Shown piece after piece: positions 23,686-35,555 of a stretch of DNA of 64,000 nt; positions within the stretch are counted from its first letter, which is position 1; every line of letters starts with the position of its first letter. Origin of the DNA: Pholiota molesta (taxonomy: Eukaryota; Basidiomycota; Agaricomycetes; Agaricales; Strophariaceae); the NCBI GenBank assembly GCA_014925825.1, contig JACGCK010000011.1:620001-684000 (forward strand), in the 5' to 3' direction. Made by a program: the position numbers and the translations under genes. The notes beneath the pieces were generated by a model. It was not told the DNA's origin, made no database searches, and saw only the letters and a list, made by a program, of their open reading frames with translations.

Positions 23686-25033
23686 ATGGCCAACTCCAAT
23701 TCTACGGCCTTTCCCATCCTGAATCCTGATACTCCACTAGCCTTTCTGGAGCCTGAGACCGCCTACCAAACGGCAGTGTCTATCTATGTTACAGCGGCTT
23801 CACTAGGGGTGAGGATGTCCCTTCATAAGGCTGACGTAGAATCAAAGCTTATCAAATAATTATTCACGATGACCCAATTTTATCTTGTAGGTTTTGGTGT
23901 GGGACATTCTCGACAGTCTATCGGAAGAGTACGAGGTCCTCTTCCAAAATCGCATTACTATGAATACGGTGGCATACATTGGCTCTCGGTACGCTTGTTC
24001 CTTCATCGCCATCTACAGCTCCCTGATACTCTAGGCAGAATTGGTTCCTTGGGATATCTGATATCATCGTCCATCTTCACAAGTGAGTACTACGATCGAT
24101 AACATAGATGTAGGTCATCAGGGTCCTGAGGCATCATTTTTCCCAACAGCTGCGGCCACCGGGGACTGTAAAGTTTTTGAAAGAATAGTAGACGCATGGT
24201 ATCCTGTTTCCATTGGGTGTAGCGCCCTGCTCTTTTTCTTCCGGGTATCCGCCATCTACAACAGAACCCCCCTGGTCACCGCATTTTTCTTTGTATTGTG
24301 GCTTGGACTTCTCGTGTGCACGTTGTTCATACCAATCGGAGTACTGGGTATTAGCATCGGAGAGACCAAATATTGTCAAGACGCAGATGTTCCTTCATCT
24401 GCGTACGCGGCTATCATCGCCCCTCTGGTCCATGACACATTGGTTTTCATTGCGATCTCGTGGCGTCTGACCCAAAATGCGCACCTAGACTCTGATAGGG
24501 GGAAATTATCGGAAGGATTCAAGGTAGCGATATTCGGAAAATACCTTCCACAATTCACCAGGGGCCTGCTGTTGGATGGCCAACGGTACTATTTGTGCGT
24601 CAAAGCCTCTGTCCCCACTTCAAATGCTGAACGGCGTCCCTTTAGAATCACTTTGGTATCTAGTTTGTTGGCAGTGGTGATAGCCTTCAATACTTCTGTT
24701 CCTGTTCCCATGAGGTCAATGTTCGTTCTACCCAACCTTGTTCTTGTCAATATCATGGCTTGCAGAGTATTTCGAAGAACGAAAACCAGCATTTTCAGAG
24801 AAGTGGAAATCAGTACCTGGTCCGTCGGCGGAAATCGCACTGCGCCAGTAATTTCTATCCATACAAATCGGGCCAGGACGAGCGACAGGCCACCAGTTCG
24901 GGTGGACATCGAGCTGGCTAATGTCACATCACCGACTGCCAACGGTGGTGTATCTAATTCTAATTCAGTGTACAGAATGGATGATAAAGTTGAAAGAAAA
25001 GAGCACGCAGGCTCACTTGGAGAGGCAAAATAA
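23686..25033 (+). CDS. DUF6533-type multi-span membrane protein, copy B
   Basis: The start MANSNSTAFPILNPDTPLAF precedes an intron (GTGAGG...TTGTAG) and VLVWDILDSLSEEYEVLFQN plus NTVAYIGSRYACSFIAIYSS, the DUF6533 core. A short exon GRIGSLGYLISSSIFT joins through GTGAGT...CAACAG to TAATGDCKVFERIVDAWYP. Four further hydrophobic helices follow (near VSIGCSALLFFFRVS, VTAFFFVLWLGLLVC, AIIAPLVHDTLVFIAIS, LVSSLLAVVIAFNT and MFVLPNLVLVNIMACRV) and a polar tail ends LGEAK. The main exon is open from 24,083 to 25,033 with no frame break, so this is the likely functional paralogue. A small frame problem remains around 24,033. Such proteins are expanded in Agaricomycetes; topology suggests about seven spans, role unknown. 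Confidence 0.83.
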
Positions 25034-25322
25034 TTGTACGTACTTAGACTGATCCTTGTAAAGCTGAATACACCCGTTAATTAGTCGATATCACCTTATA
25101 ATCATTGACTGCATCATTTATGCCCAATATTGTGGGGAAAGCTGGCGCAAAAGCATGGAGCTTGGAGCTTGAACCACCAGCTATGTGAGCTGAGAGCCAT
25201 CGAATGACTGAAGTGATTGCGTTGAAGTCAAACAGAGGTTGATACAAAAATCCACCATGTTTTCATAATCGTGACGTTAATACAAATGAGTTCATCGACG
25301 GAAGGGCAGCGTCCTTGAAAAA

Positions 25323-27939
25323 TCAATACAGATACCTATACCCCTTTCTCCTTTCCAGAGCTTGTTCGAACGTGATTCCCTCCAACCTGGCTGCTTCCTC
25401 TACACGAATGCGATTTGCACCTTCCATCGCGGCCTTTTCATCTTGATCAAGTTTGCGATTCTCACGGACGAGAATTTGGCGCATAACTAAGGCAAGTCTT
25501 AGCGCTTAGAGAGGATGTGAAAAGAAGTAGGAGATCCTAGACGTACGGAGGGATAGAAGAGTGCTAATCACAAGAGCACCCAAAGATATAGCCATCGACT
25601 GATGATATTTTGGGCCCCAGGCGGATTTCCAAGTATAAGAGCCCATGCTACAAAAGACGTTAGATAGTTTCAGATCATGAATCGGAACAACGTACAGATT
25701 TCCGAGGTTTCCGGTCCCATTGACGATACCAATGGCAGCCGCACGTTTGCTAACAGATGAATGAGTTGGAGCAACTCAAGATAACTATATGGTCAACTAA
25801 CGCAGGAGGTCGTGGAATGGCGTTGGAAACCCATACGAGTGTCATCGCGAAGCCTTATCAATTTTAGTGCCAAGATTCATAATAGGAACACAGATAAATT
25901 GTACTCACCAACATAACCACACGCCATGAGAAATAGGGAGATATATCGACCGGCGAGTGACATTGTGGATAAAGCGATGATGAAACCAAGTATGACGCCC
26001 CACCACCAACCGGCAATGTGGAAAAAGCGTTCACCAGTTTTATCTAGGCAGATATGTTAATTAGTTCAATGTTCAGATGGTATGATACTATGAAGACATA
26101 CCAGCATGCCATGCATTCACGCAGCATACTACGGAGGCCACAATCCACGGAGGCCTAAAAAGATGCATGCTTCAGTTTCTCGTGCCATTCATTGATTTGT
26201 GCGACGGCCTCACGCGGCTAAGAGAAGGGTAACAGTTGTGCTGAATCCAAGCGTCTGTGTAAGACTAGATAGTTAGGAGTGAGAGACGGACAGTCAGAAA
26301 GGAATCCTCTATGCAGTGGGCAGAAATGCTGACGTTGGGAAGAATTGCACAAAGCTTAGACCAAGTAATTGTGCGGTCGTCATAAGCGCAAAGATCGCCA
26401 CTTTTGGATCTTTTATTGCCAAAATAAGCCCTTGCATCTGACTGAATAAAGTAAAAATAGGTCAACGGCTTGGTCGTTCTACGTTGATGAGAGTACATAC
26501 GAATCTTCAGCGGTGTCTTTATCTGCCTCTCCTGCGTCCTCCGAAAGACGGGCTTGGGCAAGGCGAAGCTCGAATGAAGTCATCCATCGAGTGTTATGCG
26601 GCTATACGGTGTCATGAATGATCAAGAAGAGAATTTCACGGGGGTTAGACAAACATAATCTGGTAATAGCCACCTGCGACACAGGTCATCAAGGAAAGAA
26701 CTCTAGAATGAAAGGATTGACCTACATGGCATTGAACCCCACAAATATTGTAATGGCGCCCTTCGTAGATTGGTATTAATAAACAAGCAAAGACGTGAGA
26801 CTCCCTTCGAACGCTTACTTCTATGAAGAATAGCCTAGTTGAAAGGAGATTTAGAGGTGTATCAACGTGAAATGCGAAGACTTACCATCGCCATGCTCGT
26901 ATGCCTCGCTTTCCTTCCATTCCACCAAGGATACCAGCCGCTATCAACTAAAAGTTTCGTTGGATGCCAGTTCAACAGGAAAGTTTCTAAAAACAGACAC
27001 ATGACTTACACTGCCAAATGCATTTGAAATAAGCAAGCCCGCGTATAGAAAGGCCGAGCGAAAAGCTAGCTCCTATAAATCGCGAATCAAAGGTGAACAT
27101 CACGCTTTTACATCACGAGTATATTCAATAATCACCTTCTTAGTGTACCATCTGGAGAGAAGGAATATGGCTCCAGGGTAGAATGCGGCTTCAGGCAAGC
27201 CAATAAAGACCCTGCATAGGATGATACCAGTGAAGTCCTTCGTAATCTGTTGAACAATGTCAGGAGACAACTCTCCCATTTCAATAAATCGTTTCTCTCA
27301 CTCCAGTCAAAGCGCTCGTTAAGCCCCATAGAACTGTGCAAATCCGATATATAAGGATGGCCTATAGACGATGTCATCAATATGAATGCTAAGGGATGAA
27401 ATAAGCTTGGCATCTATACCTGCTGACTTTGTTGAGGATCTAGAGGTAATGAGGAGTGAAGATGTGTCTCAAGTAGAACGTGATTGAAACATACCATGTT
27501 GGAAGGAACTTGAGCAGGGCAGTATGAAACGAAGAGGATAGCTATCACTGTCGCATATTGGACGTCTACGAAGCAAAGATATTGCAGTTAGACTTTCGAG
27601 TTCTTCTATCCCACGAAAGATCGCAACGCACCATTAATGTTGAGATCCTGTTGCATCCCCTTCAGTCGTGCAGTCGTAACACCATTGCGCTTACAATGAT
27701 ATCAGCACCGATGAACCTTAGGCATGCTCAGAAAGGAAAACGTACGTCGATGTAATTCATTATGAAGATGAGAAATATTGTTGGTAAAAGTCGCATGTCG
27801 AGTTTTCGAACAAGTTTCTTCTCTGCCAATGTTCGTTCTTGAGATCCAGACTCTGGCAACCTCTCCAGACCGTCTGACATAGACGCGTTATTGACATCCT
27901 CTATGGCAATATCTTCGAACGTTTTTCTTTGTCCGACAT
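25323..27939 (-). CDS. MFS transporter, anion:cation symporter (allantoate permease-like) family
   Basis: The gene is cut by many introns of about 50-60 bp. The start MSDKEK is followed by a polar tail (EDIAIEDVNNASMSDGLERL), then the family hallmark LVRKLDMRLLPTIFLIFIM and NYID before the first helix. Other matches are YCPAQVPSNM, the cytoplasmic-loop region IILCRVFIGLPEAAFYPGA, LLSRWYTKKELAFR, and a C-terminal MRQILVRENRKLDQDE with RKGYRYLY at the end. These are features of the Dal5/Tna1-like carboxylate and vitamin-precursor symporters in the plasma membrane; the substrate cannot be told. One base seems missing in the A-run after the start (near 27,921), otherwise the first exon stops at once. 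Confidence 0.85.
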
Positions 27940-28690
27940 CTTGAAGGTGCCAGCTTATTCGAAGGATGAAGGAGAAGAGAGGTCAGACGCAATGAGTTTA
28001 GAGGAAGGTTCTTATAATGCATCCCGGTATCATTTTCGCACACTGTCTTTGCCTTTAGGAGCCAAACGTGGAGCAATATGCCTTTCGAAGGAGATGGCTA
28101 AAGTGCGGGCGGCCGTACCGAGATTGGTTCCTAAAGCTGGCTGCAGTAGAGAACGTTATGACAACATGCCGCGATCTGCATTGATGAGACCGAGTCAAAT
28201 GACCATAAGTATAGTCGAGTAGACAATGTGTGGGGAGTACATAACGATTGTAAATGGTTTTGAGCAATGCGAAAGCATGCCGTGACCTAGAAATGGTACT
28301 ATGTGTGAAAAGTAGGCGAAAGATACGCAAAGCTAAAAATGGAGATTGGTCACAAGCTCATTTTGTATTATTGAATCTGTACTTACAATTTTGGGAGCAT
28401 AAGTATAGTTTGCCGGCTCAGGGGTATTCCAATCATCCTTTGAAGGCTTTCACGGATTGCGGCCTCTCAAAACCCCTCTTTTCCATTAACAAGTTCATTC
28501 CTTAAACCAAGATGCATGCTGAAAGGAATGATGAATATGGATTGTATCTGGCAACGAAGTCAATCCCTTATTCATGAAGCTTTTTGTTGAACATAGAAAC
28601 ATGACCGACTCAACACACAAATATCCCTCGACACTTACTCCAATGTTTCTCCTTCTCGACTACTGTCCTTTGCTAGAGTTTGCCTCACGT
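27940..28690. other. Intergenic region upstream of MFS gene
   Basis: About 750 bp between the MFS start and the 3' end of the HIT zinc-finger gene. It holds the MFS promoter. Short open frames (up to 97 codons) show no motif. No TATA box was assigned. Confidence 0.45.
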
Positions 28691-29468
28691 TTATTCGTCA
28701 CCCCAGTTTAGCCCCAAAGCAGACTCATTTCCTCCTCGTATTGCGGCTTCGATAGCTTCTGCCAGTGCTCGTAATGCCAAAACATCTTCGCTGGGTTCAG
28801 ATCGCCGGAGTTGGTCATCTATTTCTGGAGCGGTCACTCCTAAAGCTCGCTGAAGAGCATCCTCACGTTCTGGTCCACGTAGCTTGTCTATAGATGTTAA
28901 AAGTTCTGGGAGGTTCTCGTGTTCGGCGAGGATTTTCCGAACGGCAGGCGAAGTAGCTAACATCGATCAGGGTTTGCGCCCTCAATAGCCTGAAAACACA
29001 TACCAATGGCTTCGTATTGATGAAGTTGGATTGTCTTAGGGTCATCCCTTTTGAGAGGATCAGGGAACGCTGATTGATCTGGAACATATGGCCACTTCAA
29101 GGATGTCAAAGGGCGAAGTGGAGTCGGTTCTTCGAGAGGTTCTTCCAAAGGATGACGCTTTTCTGCGTCCAATTTCTTGTCGCTTTGAGCCAGACCACCG
29201 GTTGGTCCGATGTTGTCGTTATCCTTGTTAATACCGCAAGAAGATTCTGAACATTTTCATCAGTTCGTGAAAAGCCACAGAGCAGACGAACGACTCACCC
29301 TTATGTTTCTTGTAGCATACCAAAGAGCAACTAATACCATTGTTGAGAATCAGGCCGAATTTGACTGGCTCCGACGCACTAAACGATGCGACATTGTGGG
29401 CATGTATATTTAAAATCTTGCTCCAGACAAACTTGACATTGAGCTGGTTTCTTGCTTTTTGGTGCCAT
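28691..29468 (-). CDS. HIT-type zinc-finger protein (ZNHIT3/Hit1-like)
   Basis: Start MAPKSKKPAQ leads into the zinc finger CQVC...YTCPQC. An intron (GTGCGT...TTAG) then joins to YCSLVCYKKHK, giving the C-x2-C, C-x2-C, C-x3-C and H residues of the HIT finger within the first 45 residues. A later exon has LKWPYVPDQSAFPDPL and KTIQLHQYEAI, and the last has SPAVRKILAEHENLPELL and a Glu/Ala-rich helical end ALGLNWGDE. This layout and the short length (roughly 190 residues) match ZNHIT3 and yeast Hit1, assembly factors of box C/D snoRNPs in the nucleus. No frame break was needed. It is divergent from the Xaa-Pro peptidase gene. Confidence 0.85.
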
Positions 29469-29747
29469 CAAGATAGAGAAATTTTCGTGATTATCTGTGA
29501 TAGCCAATAGTCATGTCCAACTCGCTGACGGGAGGAAGGAGCGCGCTATAGTTGGTCGAGGCAAGGAAGAAGATGGTCGTCGCAGATTAAAATGTCGAAA
29601 TTACATAACAATCAAATCAAATACTTAGAGCGGACGAAAACACATCTTATCTCTCCTTCTTTCGTATCACCCCTTGCTATAGCTGTTATTCTTCCAATCA
29701 ATCTGCAACAAATATCATAACATGGTATATCCTGGTCAATAGACTTC
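29469..29747. promoter_or_regulatory. Shared promoter of HIT zinc-finger and Xaa-Pro peptidase genes
   Basis: About 280 bp separate the two divergent start sites (29,468 minus; 29,748 plus or a little earlier). No TATA box was assigned with confidence. Confidence 0.45.
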
Positions 29748-31601
29748 TTGAAGAAGAAGGTCGATTATGAGCTCACTCGAATTATAGCGAAGCAGCACGT
29801 CATAAAGACCTTCGAACACCTCGCAAAGCTATTGCCAGCATCTGAGCGTACCAAGGTCAGTCAGCTTCAAATTCAATACTTCAATCTATACCAATCAAAC
29901 GAAAAGCCTCAAGTCCTTCTGCTAGCTGGAGGAATAACCGAATTCCGAAATGATACAGATCGCGAGCTAGTCTTCCGCCAGGAATCCAACTTCTACTACC
30001 TCACAGGATGTACAGTCCCATCCTCTTTTGTGTTGGCAGCATATCAACCTGGAACCTCGCTTGAAAGTAACCCATCCGTCGATTTGTTTATCCCCAAAGC
30101 AAATTTGGAAGATATGATGTGGTCTGTGCCGCCACCTTCACTCGAAGCTGCTAAGCAGGTCCATGACGTAACTGCGGTGGATTACACAACTGCCCTTCCA
30201 GCTGCTATCGACACCCTTCTCAAAGCACTCCCAGAGGCCCTCTTCCACACCCTTCCCAGGAATTCGCCCCTCTTTCCTACCCTTCCAGCAGAATACACGC
30301 AACAAGTCCTTTCTGCTGATGGAGCTGTTACGGATCTCTACCTCCTCTCGGCTCTTCAAACTGCTCGTTTGATAAAGACGAACATGAAATTGCCGATATC
30401 AAACATGCAAAGAAATTAGTTCTCGAGCACATGAAACCGTTATGCGAGTGCTTGGTGCAGCTGTCAAGGAAAGATCGAAGCGGCGAAGGGAGCTGGAGTG
30501 ACAAGGCCGCTGCTTCCTGGAGAATGGTTAATTGAAAAAGAGGCAGAGGCAGAAGCTATATTTGTGGCATCATGCAGAAGGGAAGAGTGAGCCTCCTTTT
30601 TTTTCCCATGGAAGTTTACGCATCTAACCTACTTCCTAGAGCCGTTCATCAAGCATATTTGCCCATAGTCGCTGCAAGCACTCGTGCTCGACACTTCATT
30701 ATTGTTGCAACGACAAGCATTCGCATGGGGACCTGTCCAACCCACGATCAAAAAACAAGAACGATCTCGCGCATAACAGCTCTAAGGAGCTGGACCCACA
30801 AGTCCTTCTTATAGATGCTGGGTGTGAATGGAATTGCTATGCCTCCGATATCACTCGTACTATGCCCGTTGGGAACGGAGGAAAATTCACGCCTGAGGCA
30901 CGGGCCATCTACGAACTTGTACTCGAGATGCAGAAGGTTCGCATGAAGACAATCTTAAGATCCAGTTTGTCCGGATACTAATATCGCTTTTACAGCAATC
31001 GTTCGACATCATCAAACCGGGACTTCACTGGGATGCTGTACAACTTATCTGCCATCGTACTCTCGTTAAAGGCTTCCAGAAACTGGGAATCTTTAAGTCT
31101 CCTGATTCGCCTGGCTCAGGGTCTTGGAATTCTGAGGAAGCCATTCTCGCTTCTGGTGTTTCAGCTGCTTTCTTTCCTCATGGTGTTGGCCATTCCATGG
31201 GTATGGATGTTCATGACGTGCCCAGTGCAAGCAAGCCTGCTATAAACCCCACAACTCAAGGCGGTGTAACGCTCGGTCATGAAAGCTTCTATAGCTACCT
31301 CAGACTGCGGTTGCCGTTGGAAGTTGGAATGGTTGTGGTATGTTTCAAGTTATTTCTGTTCTTTTACACGAGCTCATTGTGTACACAGACTGTCGAACCT
31401 GGAATCTACTTCTCTCCTCATCTCCTGGCTCCAATTCGCGATTCCAAACACATCAACCATGACATCCTCAAGAAATATGAATCCGTTGGTGGAGTGAGGA
31501 TTGAAGATGACATCGTCATCATCGCAGAAGGATACAAGAATCTGACGACTGTTAGGAGTGACGTCGAATGGATCGAGAGCGTATGCTCGGGAGAGATATA
31601 A
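29748..31601 (+). CDS. Xaa-Pro dipeptidase/aminopeptidase (M24B), frame broken
   Basis: The N-terminal domain is clear ([46 protein letters not shown]). The catalytic pita-bread domain follows: [19 protein letters not shown] supplies the two aspartate ligands, [15 protein letters not shown] the histidine, [10 protein letters not shown] and [11 protein letters not shown] the two glutamates, so all five metal ligands are present. Introns interrupt after LEMQK and before TVEPG. Such enzymes cleave X-Pro bonds and help recycle proline-rich peptides; the layout fits prolidase-like PEPD. Frame changes near 30,387, 30,408 and 30,470 sit in conserved sequence ([50 protein letters not shown]), most likely lost bases. 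The exact start is uncertain; an ATG at 29,722 is followed directly by a possible donor. Confidence 0.88.
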
Positions 31602-32067
31602 TGTGAAGTGGTGATTAACAACATTTTGTAGCTGTATTGTATCTAAACCAACTCAAATGTACCCCCTTCTAACGACATTCACTGTATTCGAAATATGCAT
31701 TCGTAAATTCAATGAATCATCTTCCCTCTTCGACAACTTTCTCGACCAATTCAACGAGATGGGAAAACAAGGGCGCCAAATGAATTCGGATCAAATCGGG
31801 GCTCTGCTGAGCTTAAAAGGACACATCAATGCCAGCGCTAAAGCCACTTTTCTTAGAACTACAGCAAGACCTTGCTCAAACGTTGCCAGAATATCTTCGC
31901 ATATAAACGCTCTTTCTTTTGTTATAAAAACTTCCGCTCCATAATTTCATCAAGTGGCCTCTCTTATGGGCTGAGCTTGCTCCTTGAACTTCCCCACTGG
32001 CATGTACGAACATGCATTTGACCTCTGAATCAGTGCCCAGTCGGCGTTCACCACTATAACTGATGAC
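31602..32067. other. Intergenic region upstream of SPO11 with an orphan 95-codon frame
   Basis: An open frame on the plus strand (31,657-31,944) reads with normal-looking composition (DNFLDQFNEMGKQGRQM) but has no recognisable domain; the opposite strand is also open in part (ILATFEQGLAVVLRKVALAL). Either could be a small gene or the 3' end of one; neither can be supported further. Confidence 0.3.
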
Positions 32068-34066
32068 ATGGAACTGGATTTCGACTTCGAATCATGCTTT
32101 GATCCTCCTCCTTCTGAGAGTGACGAGACTAGGATGCTGGACGATTCCTGCTTTCTCGACGTAGACTTCGATTGCCACGATGGACCTAGCGCAGACATCA
32201 CCCAGGACCTGGAAGACCGTAGCTCAAGCTCTGATAACGATGACTTAGAAACAAGCTCTGAGTTCAACTGTTCTGCTACTTGCGCCTGCGCTTTATGCTA
32301 AATCATACACAGTACCGATGCACCTCCTGCTGTCATTGGGCATATTGAAGATATGGTTCTGTTATTCCTGAGGCAATTGGCGACACCAGGCAGTTCAAAC
32401 AATCGAAATGAATCCTCAGAAGAATACGCCGCAGATACACCCCTTACTAGATCCAACTATAAGATTGAAATTCCCTTGGTCGATAGAAAGAGGGCGGACG
32501 CTGAAGGGTGCGTATATGCGCTTCAAAATATTCGAAAAAATGAGGACAAAGCGTCACATTCAGAATTTCGTCCATGAAGATGCTCCGCTACCCAAAAAAG
32601 TCCTCTTCCGGAAGTGCCAGAGTATTTGGTAAGTGTATCTAAAGCGGGATTCTAGTTCGTTTGATACCAATGATATTAGCGCAATTATTCAAGGTCTTGG
32701 ACCTTGCACACGAAGCGACTTTGAGCGGAGTCCCTGCAACAAAACGGCAAGCTCCAGGCCTTGATCCAATTTGAATTGTCATTTTTGACATTTCTTCAGT
32801 GATATATATTATAGAGACGTCTCACTCTTCCAAAGGCAGAGTGTTGTCGACTCAGTCCGTCTAAATATTCGATGCAATAATTCATCCGAAGTTAATCGCC
32901 TATATGTCAGTTGGTAGATGATCTTGCAGCCACCTTTCAGCTTGAGCGGTCGGACTTGAACATAGTGAGTAGGTTCGTGTTGTCACCTTAAATTCCCTAA
33001 TCTGTTCTGCTTTAGCGATCTTCTTCTAAAGGAGTTGTATGTGGGTCTGGGTTAACAATCACTCTTTTATCTGGCGAAATAATGCACTGCAATGATGCAG
33101 AAGTGAGAGTCGCAATTCCCGTCACGGGGATGCAAGTACTGAACATTTATCCTTTTCGTTTTTAGGGAACACTTATACCCGCGGGAGAAGACATACAATC
33201 ATTCAGCATCGACGAAGAGGTAGCGTGGGTCCTCGTCGTAGAAAAAGAGGTAATATTGAGCTATATCGACGGCATGCTAACGACCGCAATAATGTATTTC
33301 AGGCTGTATTCCAGACGCTATGCCGTCTTCAGCTATGCAAGAATAACACCATACCTGGATCAGGAATCATTATCACAGTAAGTGTCTTGGCGAAAGGACG
33401 AATGACAAAATTGATGCTTCCTCTAGGGCAAAGGATATCCAGAGTTGCAACAGACACCTTGTGAAATCTCTCGCTGATGCTCTGCCCAAAATGTCGTGTG
33501 CAACGAAAATAAAGTATCCAGCTTCTTGGATCTGCTAATGCTGACTCAAATTATCTCTAGAATTCCCATCATGGGATTGGTCGACAGCGATCCCTTTGGA
33601 TTGGATATCTCTCGTTTACAAGTACGGAAGTCAACGCATGCAACATGAGAATGACAATTGGCAGCTAGACGAATCAAGTGGCTTGGGATATGGGCTAGTG
33701 AACTAGAGAGGTATATTCGTCTCGGATCATTTTACTCTTGACCGTCATGAACAACTCGTGACGCCACCCCATAGCCTGCACATTGAGAAAGATGTCTGCT
33801 TCGATTACTGCACACGATGAAAAAAAGGTCCGTTTAGTCTCCAATATATAACAGTTCTAGATCTTTTGCACAGGCCCATTCAATGCTTCGCCGACGTAAT
33901 GTCCTCTCCCTCGGAAATGGAAGTATGTCGCCGCCGTGATCAAACTTGTTGCCACCTGAGATTGAGCATTCCTCTCTAGAAAAGACTCCAGTATATGCTA
34001 CATAGTCGGCGGAAGGCCGAAATCGAGATTCTTTCTGGCGCGCACACATTGATGCTCCCAGCTTGA
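32068..34066 (+). CDS. SPO11: Meiotic double-strand-break protein Spo11 (topoisomerase VI A-like)
   Basis: An acidic N-terminal tail (MELDFDFESCFD...) is spliced to VIGHIEDMVLLFLRQLA. Core blocks follow: YKIEIPLVDRKRADAEG, AQLFKVLDLAHEATLSGVPA, the catalytic segment RDIYYRDVSLFQRQ whose second Tyr aligns with the active Tyr of Spo11, LVDDLAATFQLERSDLNI, SKGVVCGSGLTI, the Toprim part LIPAGEDIQSFSI, VLVVEKE and IMGLVDSDPFGLDI (the metal-binding D-x-D), then GYPEL and a C-terminal LQYMLHSRRKAEIEILSG. Introns are short GT-AG. Spo11 makes the breaks that start meiotic recombination in the nucleus. The segment after GYPEL (near 33,437-33,445) lacks two single bases relative to the expected ATRHLVKSLADALP. 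Confidence 0.93.
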
Positions 34067-34624
34067 ACAATAGGGATGGCCCCAAGCTTCAAATAATGCC
34101 GAAGAGAGAGGAGGCGATGACTTTTGATCAAAATCCGGCCCTCGACAACTTCCATCCGCAGCTTTGGAAGGTTTCACTGCAGAAACAATCCCGATTCAAA
34201 CGAGGTGCAATCCTCACGCATTGCTGACACAGTATCTGACAGCAAAGATCACCAACTGTGTGCTGTCAGCTTCCGGCCTCGGTGCAGACATTGAATCGAA
34301 TTGAACTATACTACTATAACGAAATGTCTATAACCGCTACGTTAGAGGATGCTTGATAATATGGCTTGCATTCACGTACCCTATATTCGATCAATGAATA
34401 TATCAAGCATTGTATCTCGGTGGTGGGTCATGCACTTCAGGAATACCCGCTTCGTCCTCCTTGAGTCAGATGGCGCTCCTTGACTCTGTTTTTGATCTTC
34501 AGCTTCTAAAGCCTTCTGGTGGCCGTCAATGCCCGAAGAAGTCCTGAAGGCTCGCTGACAACGGAGGATCCAGTAGTTGATCCGGCAGTGCTGTGGCCTA
34601 AGGTTGCATGCGTCGCGTTCAAGC
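34067..34624. other. Intergenic region between convergent genes
   Basis: About 560 bp between the SPO11 stop and the 3' end of the membrane-protein gene on the other strand. No gene or repeat was seen; it should hold both 3' untranslated regions. Confidence 0.45.
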
Positions 34625-35555
34625 TCAGGCTGGCACCGAAAAAGAACTTGACATTTCGTGGACCGAATGAATTGGTTCATGGCTGGAGCCTCCATCTGTA
34701 TAGCTCAAAGATGTTCTGCGATTGGAGGAGCTGGTAAAGCTGCGCGAATGTTCCAGCGTCGCAGCGGGGATGAGAGGTGAGAGAGACGTCGTCGTAACGG
34801 AATGAGGATAATGATGGGGTGGAGTTGAAGTCATCCGAGATGCAACAGCGGACGAAATGATTGGGCTTGATTGCGTTTGGGACATCTCTGTCTGCGAAAA
34901 TTGGGGAGGAGGCCGAGATACGTAGCTGGTACAAATCCCTTTCCACGCTTGCGTGCTTTGCGCCATCGATGTAGATAAGTTCCACAAAGTATCAATGCCA
35001 ATCCTGCTATGACAACTATTCGATGACAGTAAAGATATAATGTAAGCTCAGTTGAGGGCAGTCGATCAAAATTCTTACCAGAGCCAAATGCAGCACCTAC
35101 AATACCGCCTGTCGTGATAGTGGAATGACTAGTAGCGGCTATTAGGGGAGCAGCAGTTGGAGTGACAGAATTAGAGGTTGTGCTGGAAGTGGTCGTCATG
35201 GATGTAGTGGATTGACTCGTTGTCGAAGCGTTGGTCTGAGAGGTCGTTGAAGCAACAGACGGACTTGTAGCTGCTGGTGAAGTACTACAACTTTGGCCGT
35301 CATCGCAATCACCCTTGCCTTCTTTTCGACGGTAATATTGGCGAGAGTTGATTACGAAGTCATTATCTCTCACTTCTTCAACGTCGTCGTCCTCACCACA
35401 ACCAGAGCAGTCTTCACGGGGTGAAAAACTGGGGAGATGTTAGTGGGCTCAAATAATGGAGCGAAGAGGAAGGAGACACACTGGGAGAATGGTAATCCAT
35501 TCGCCATGGCAAGCTGGACCACAAGAGTCGCAAAAAACACTCCTGAGTGGTACAT
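34625..35555 (-). CDS. Ser/Thr-rich single-pass membrane protein with signal peptide
   Basis: The chosen start MYHSGVFFATLVVQLAMANG opens a signal peptide. After an intron the mature part has a Cys/acidic patch (DCSGCGEDDDVEEV) and KGDCDDGQSC, then a long Ser/Thr-rich stretch (SVASTTSQTNAST...) likely to be O-glycosylated. After a further intron comes one transmembrane helix IVVIAGLALILCG with a basic stop-transfer RWRKARKRGKG, followed by a Ser/Pro-rich cytosolic tail. This layout matches the many basidiomycete type I membrane proteins of unknown role, possibly wall sensors in the manner of Wsc/Mid2 (inference). A one-base shift after FVPATYL near 34,925 is needed to enter the Ser/Pro-rich tail RPPPQFSQTEMSQT ending at 34,625. 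Confidence 0.65.

Larger units (their letters stand above)
22947..25120 (+). repeat. Tandem segmental duplication, copy B
   Basis: Second copy of the unit described at 19,756-22,115. It carries a truncated GNAT fragment and an intact-looking membrane-protein gene. Similarity fades about 85 bp after that gene's stop codon, matching the right edge of copy A. Confidence 0.9.

Noticed and set aside
31950..32267. 105-codon minus-strand frame at the start of SPO11
   Set aside because: It is the antisense of the acidic SPO11 tail, giving Ser-rich nonsense; the plus-strand frame splices correctly into the SPO11 core.
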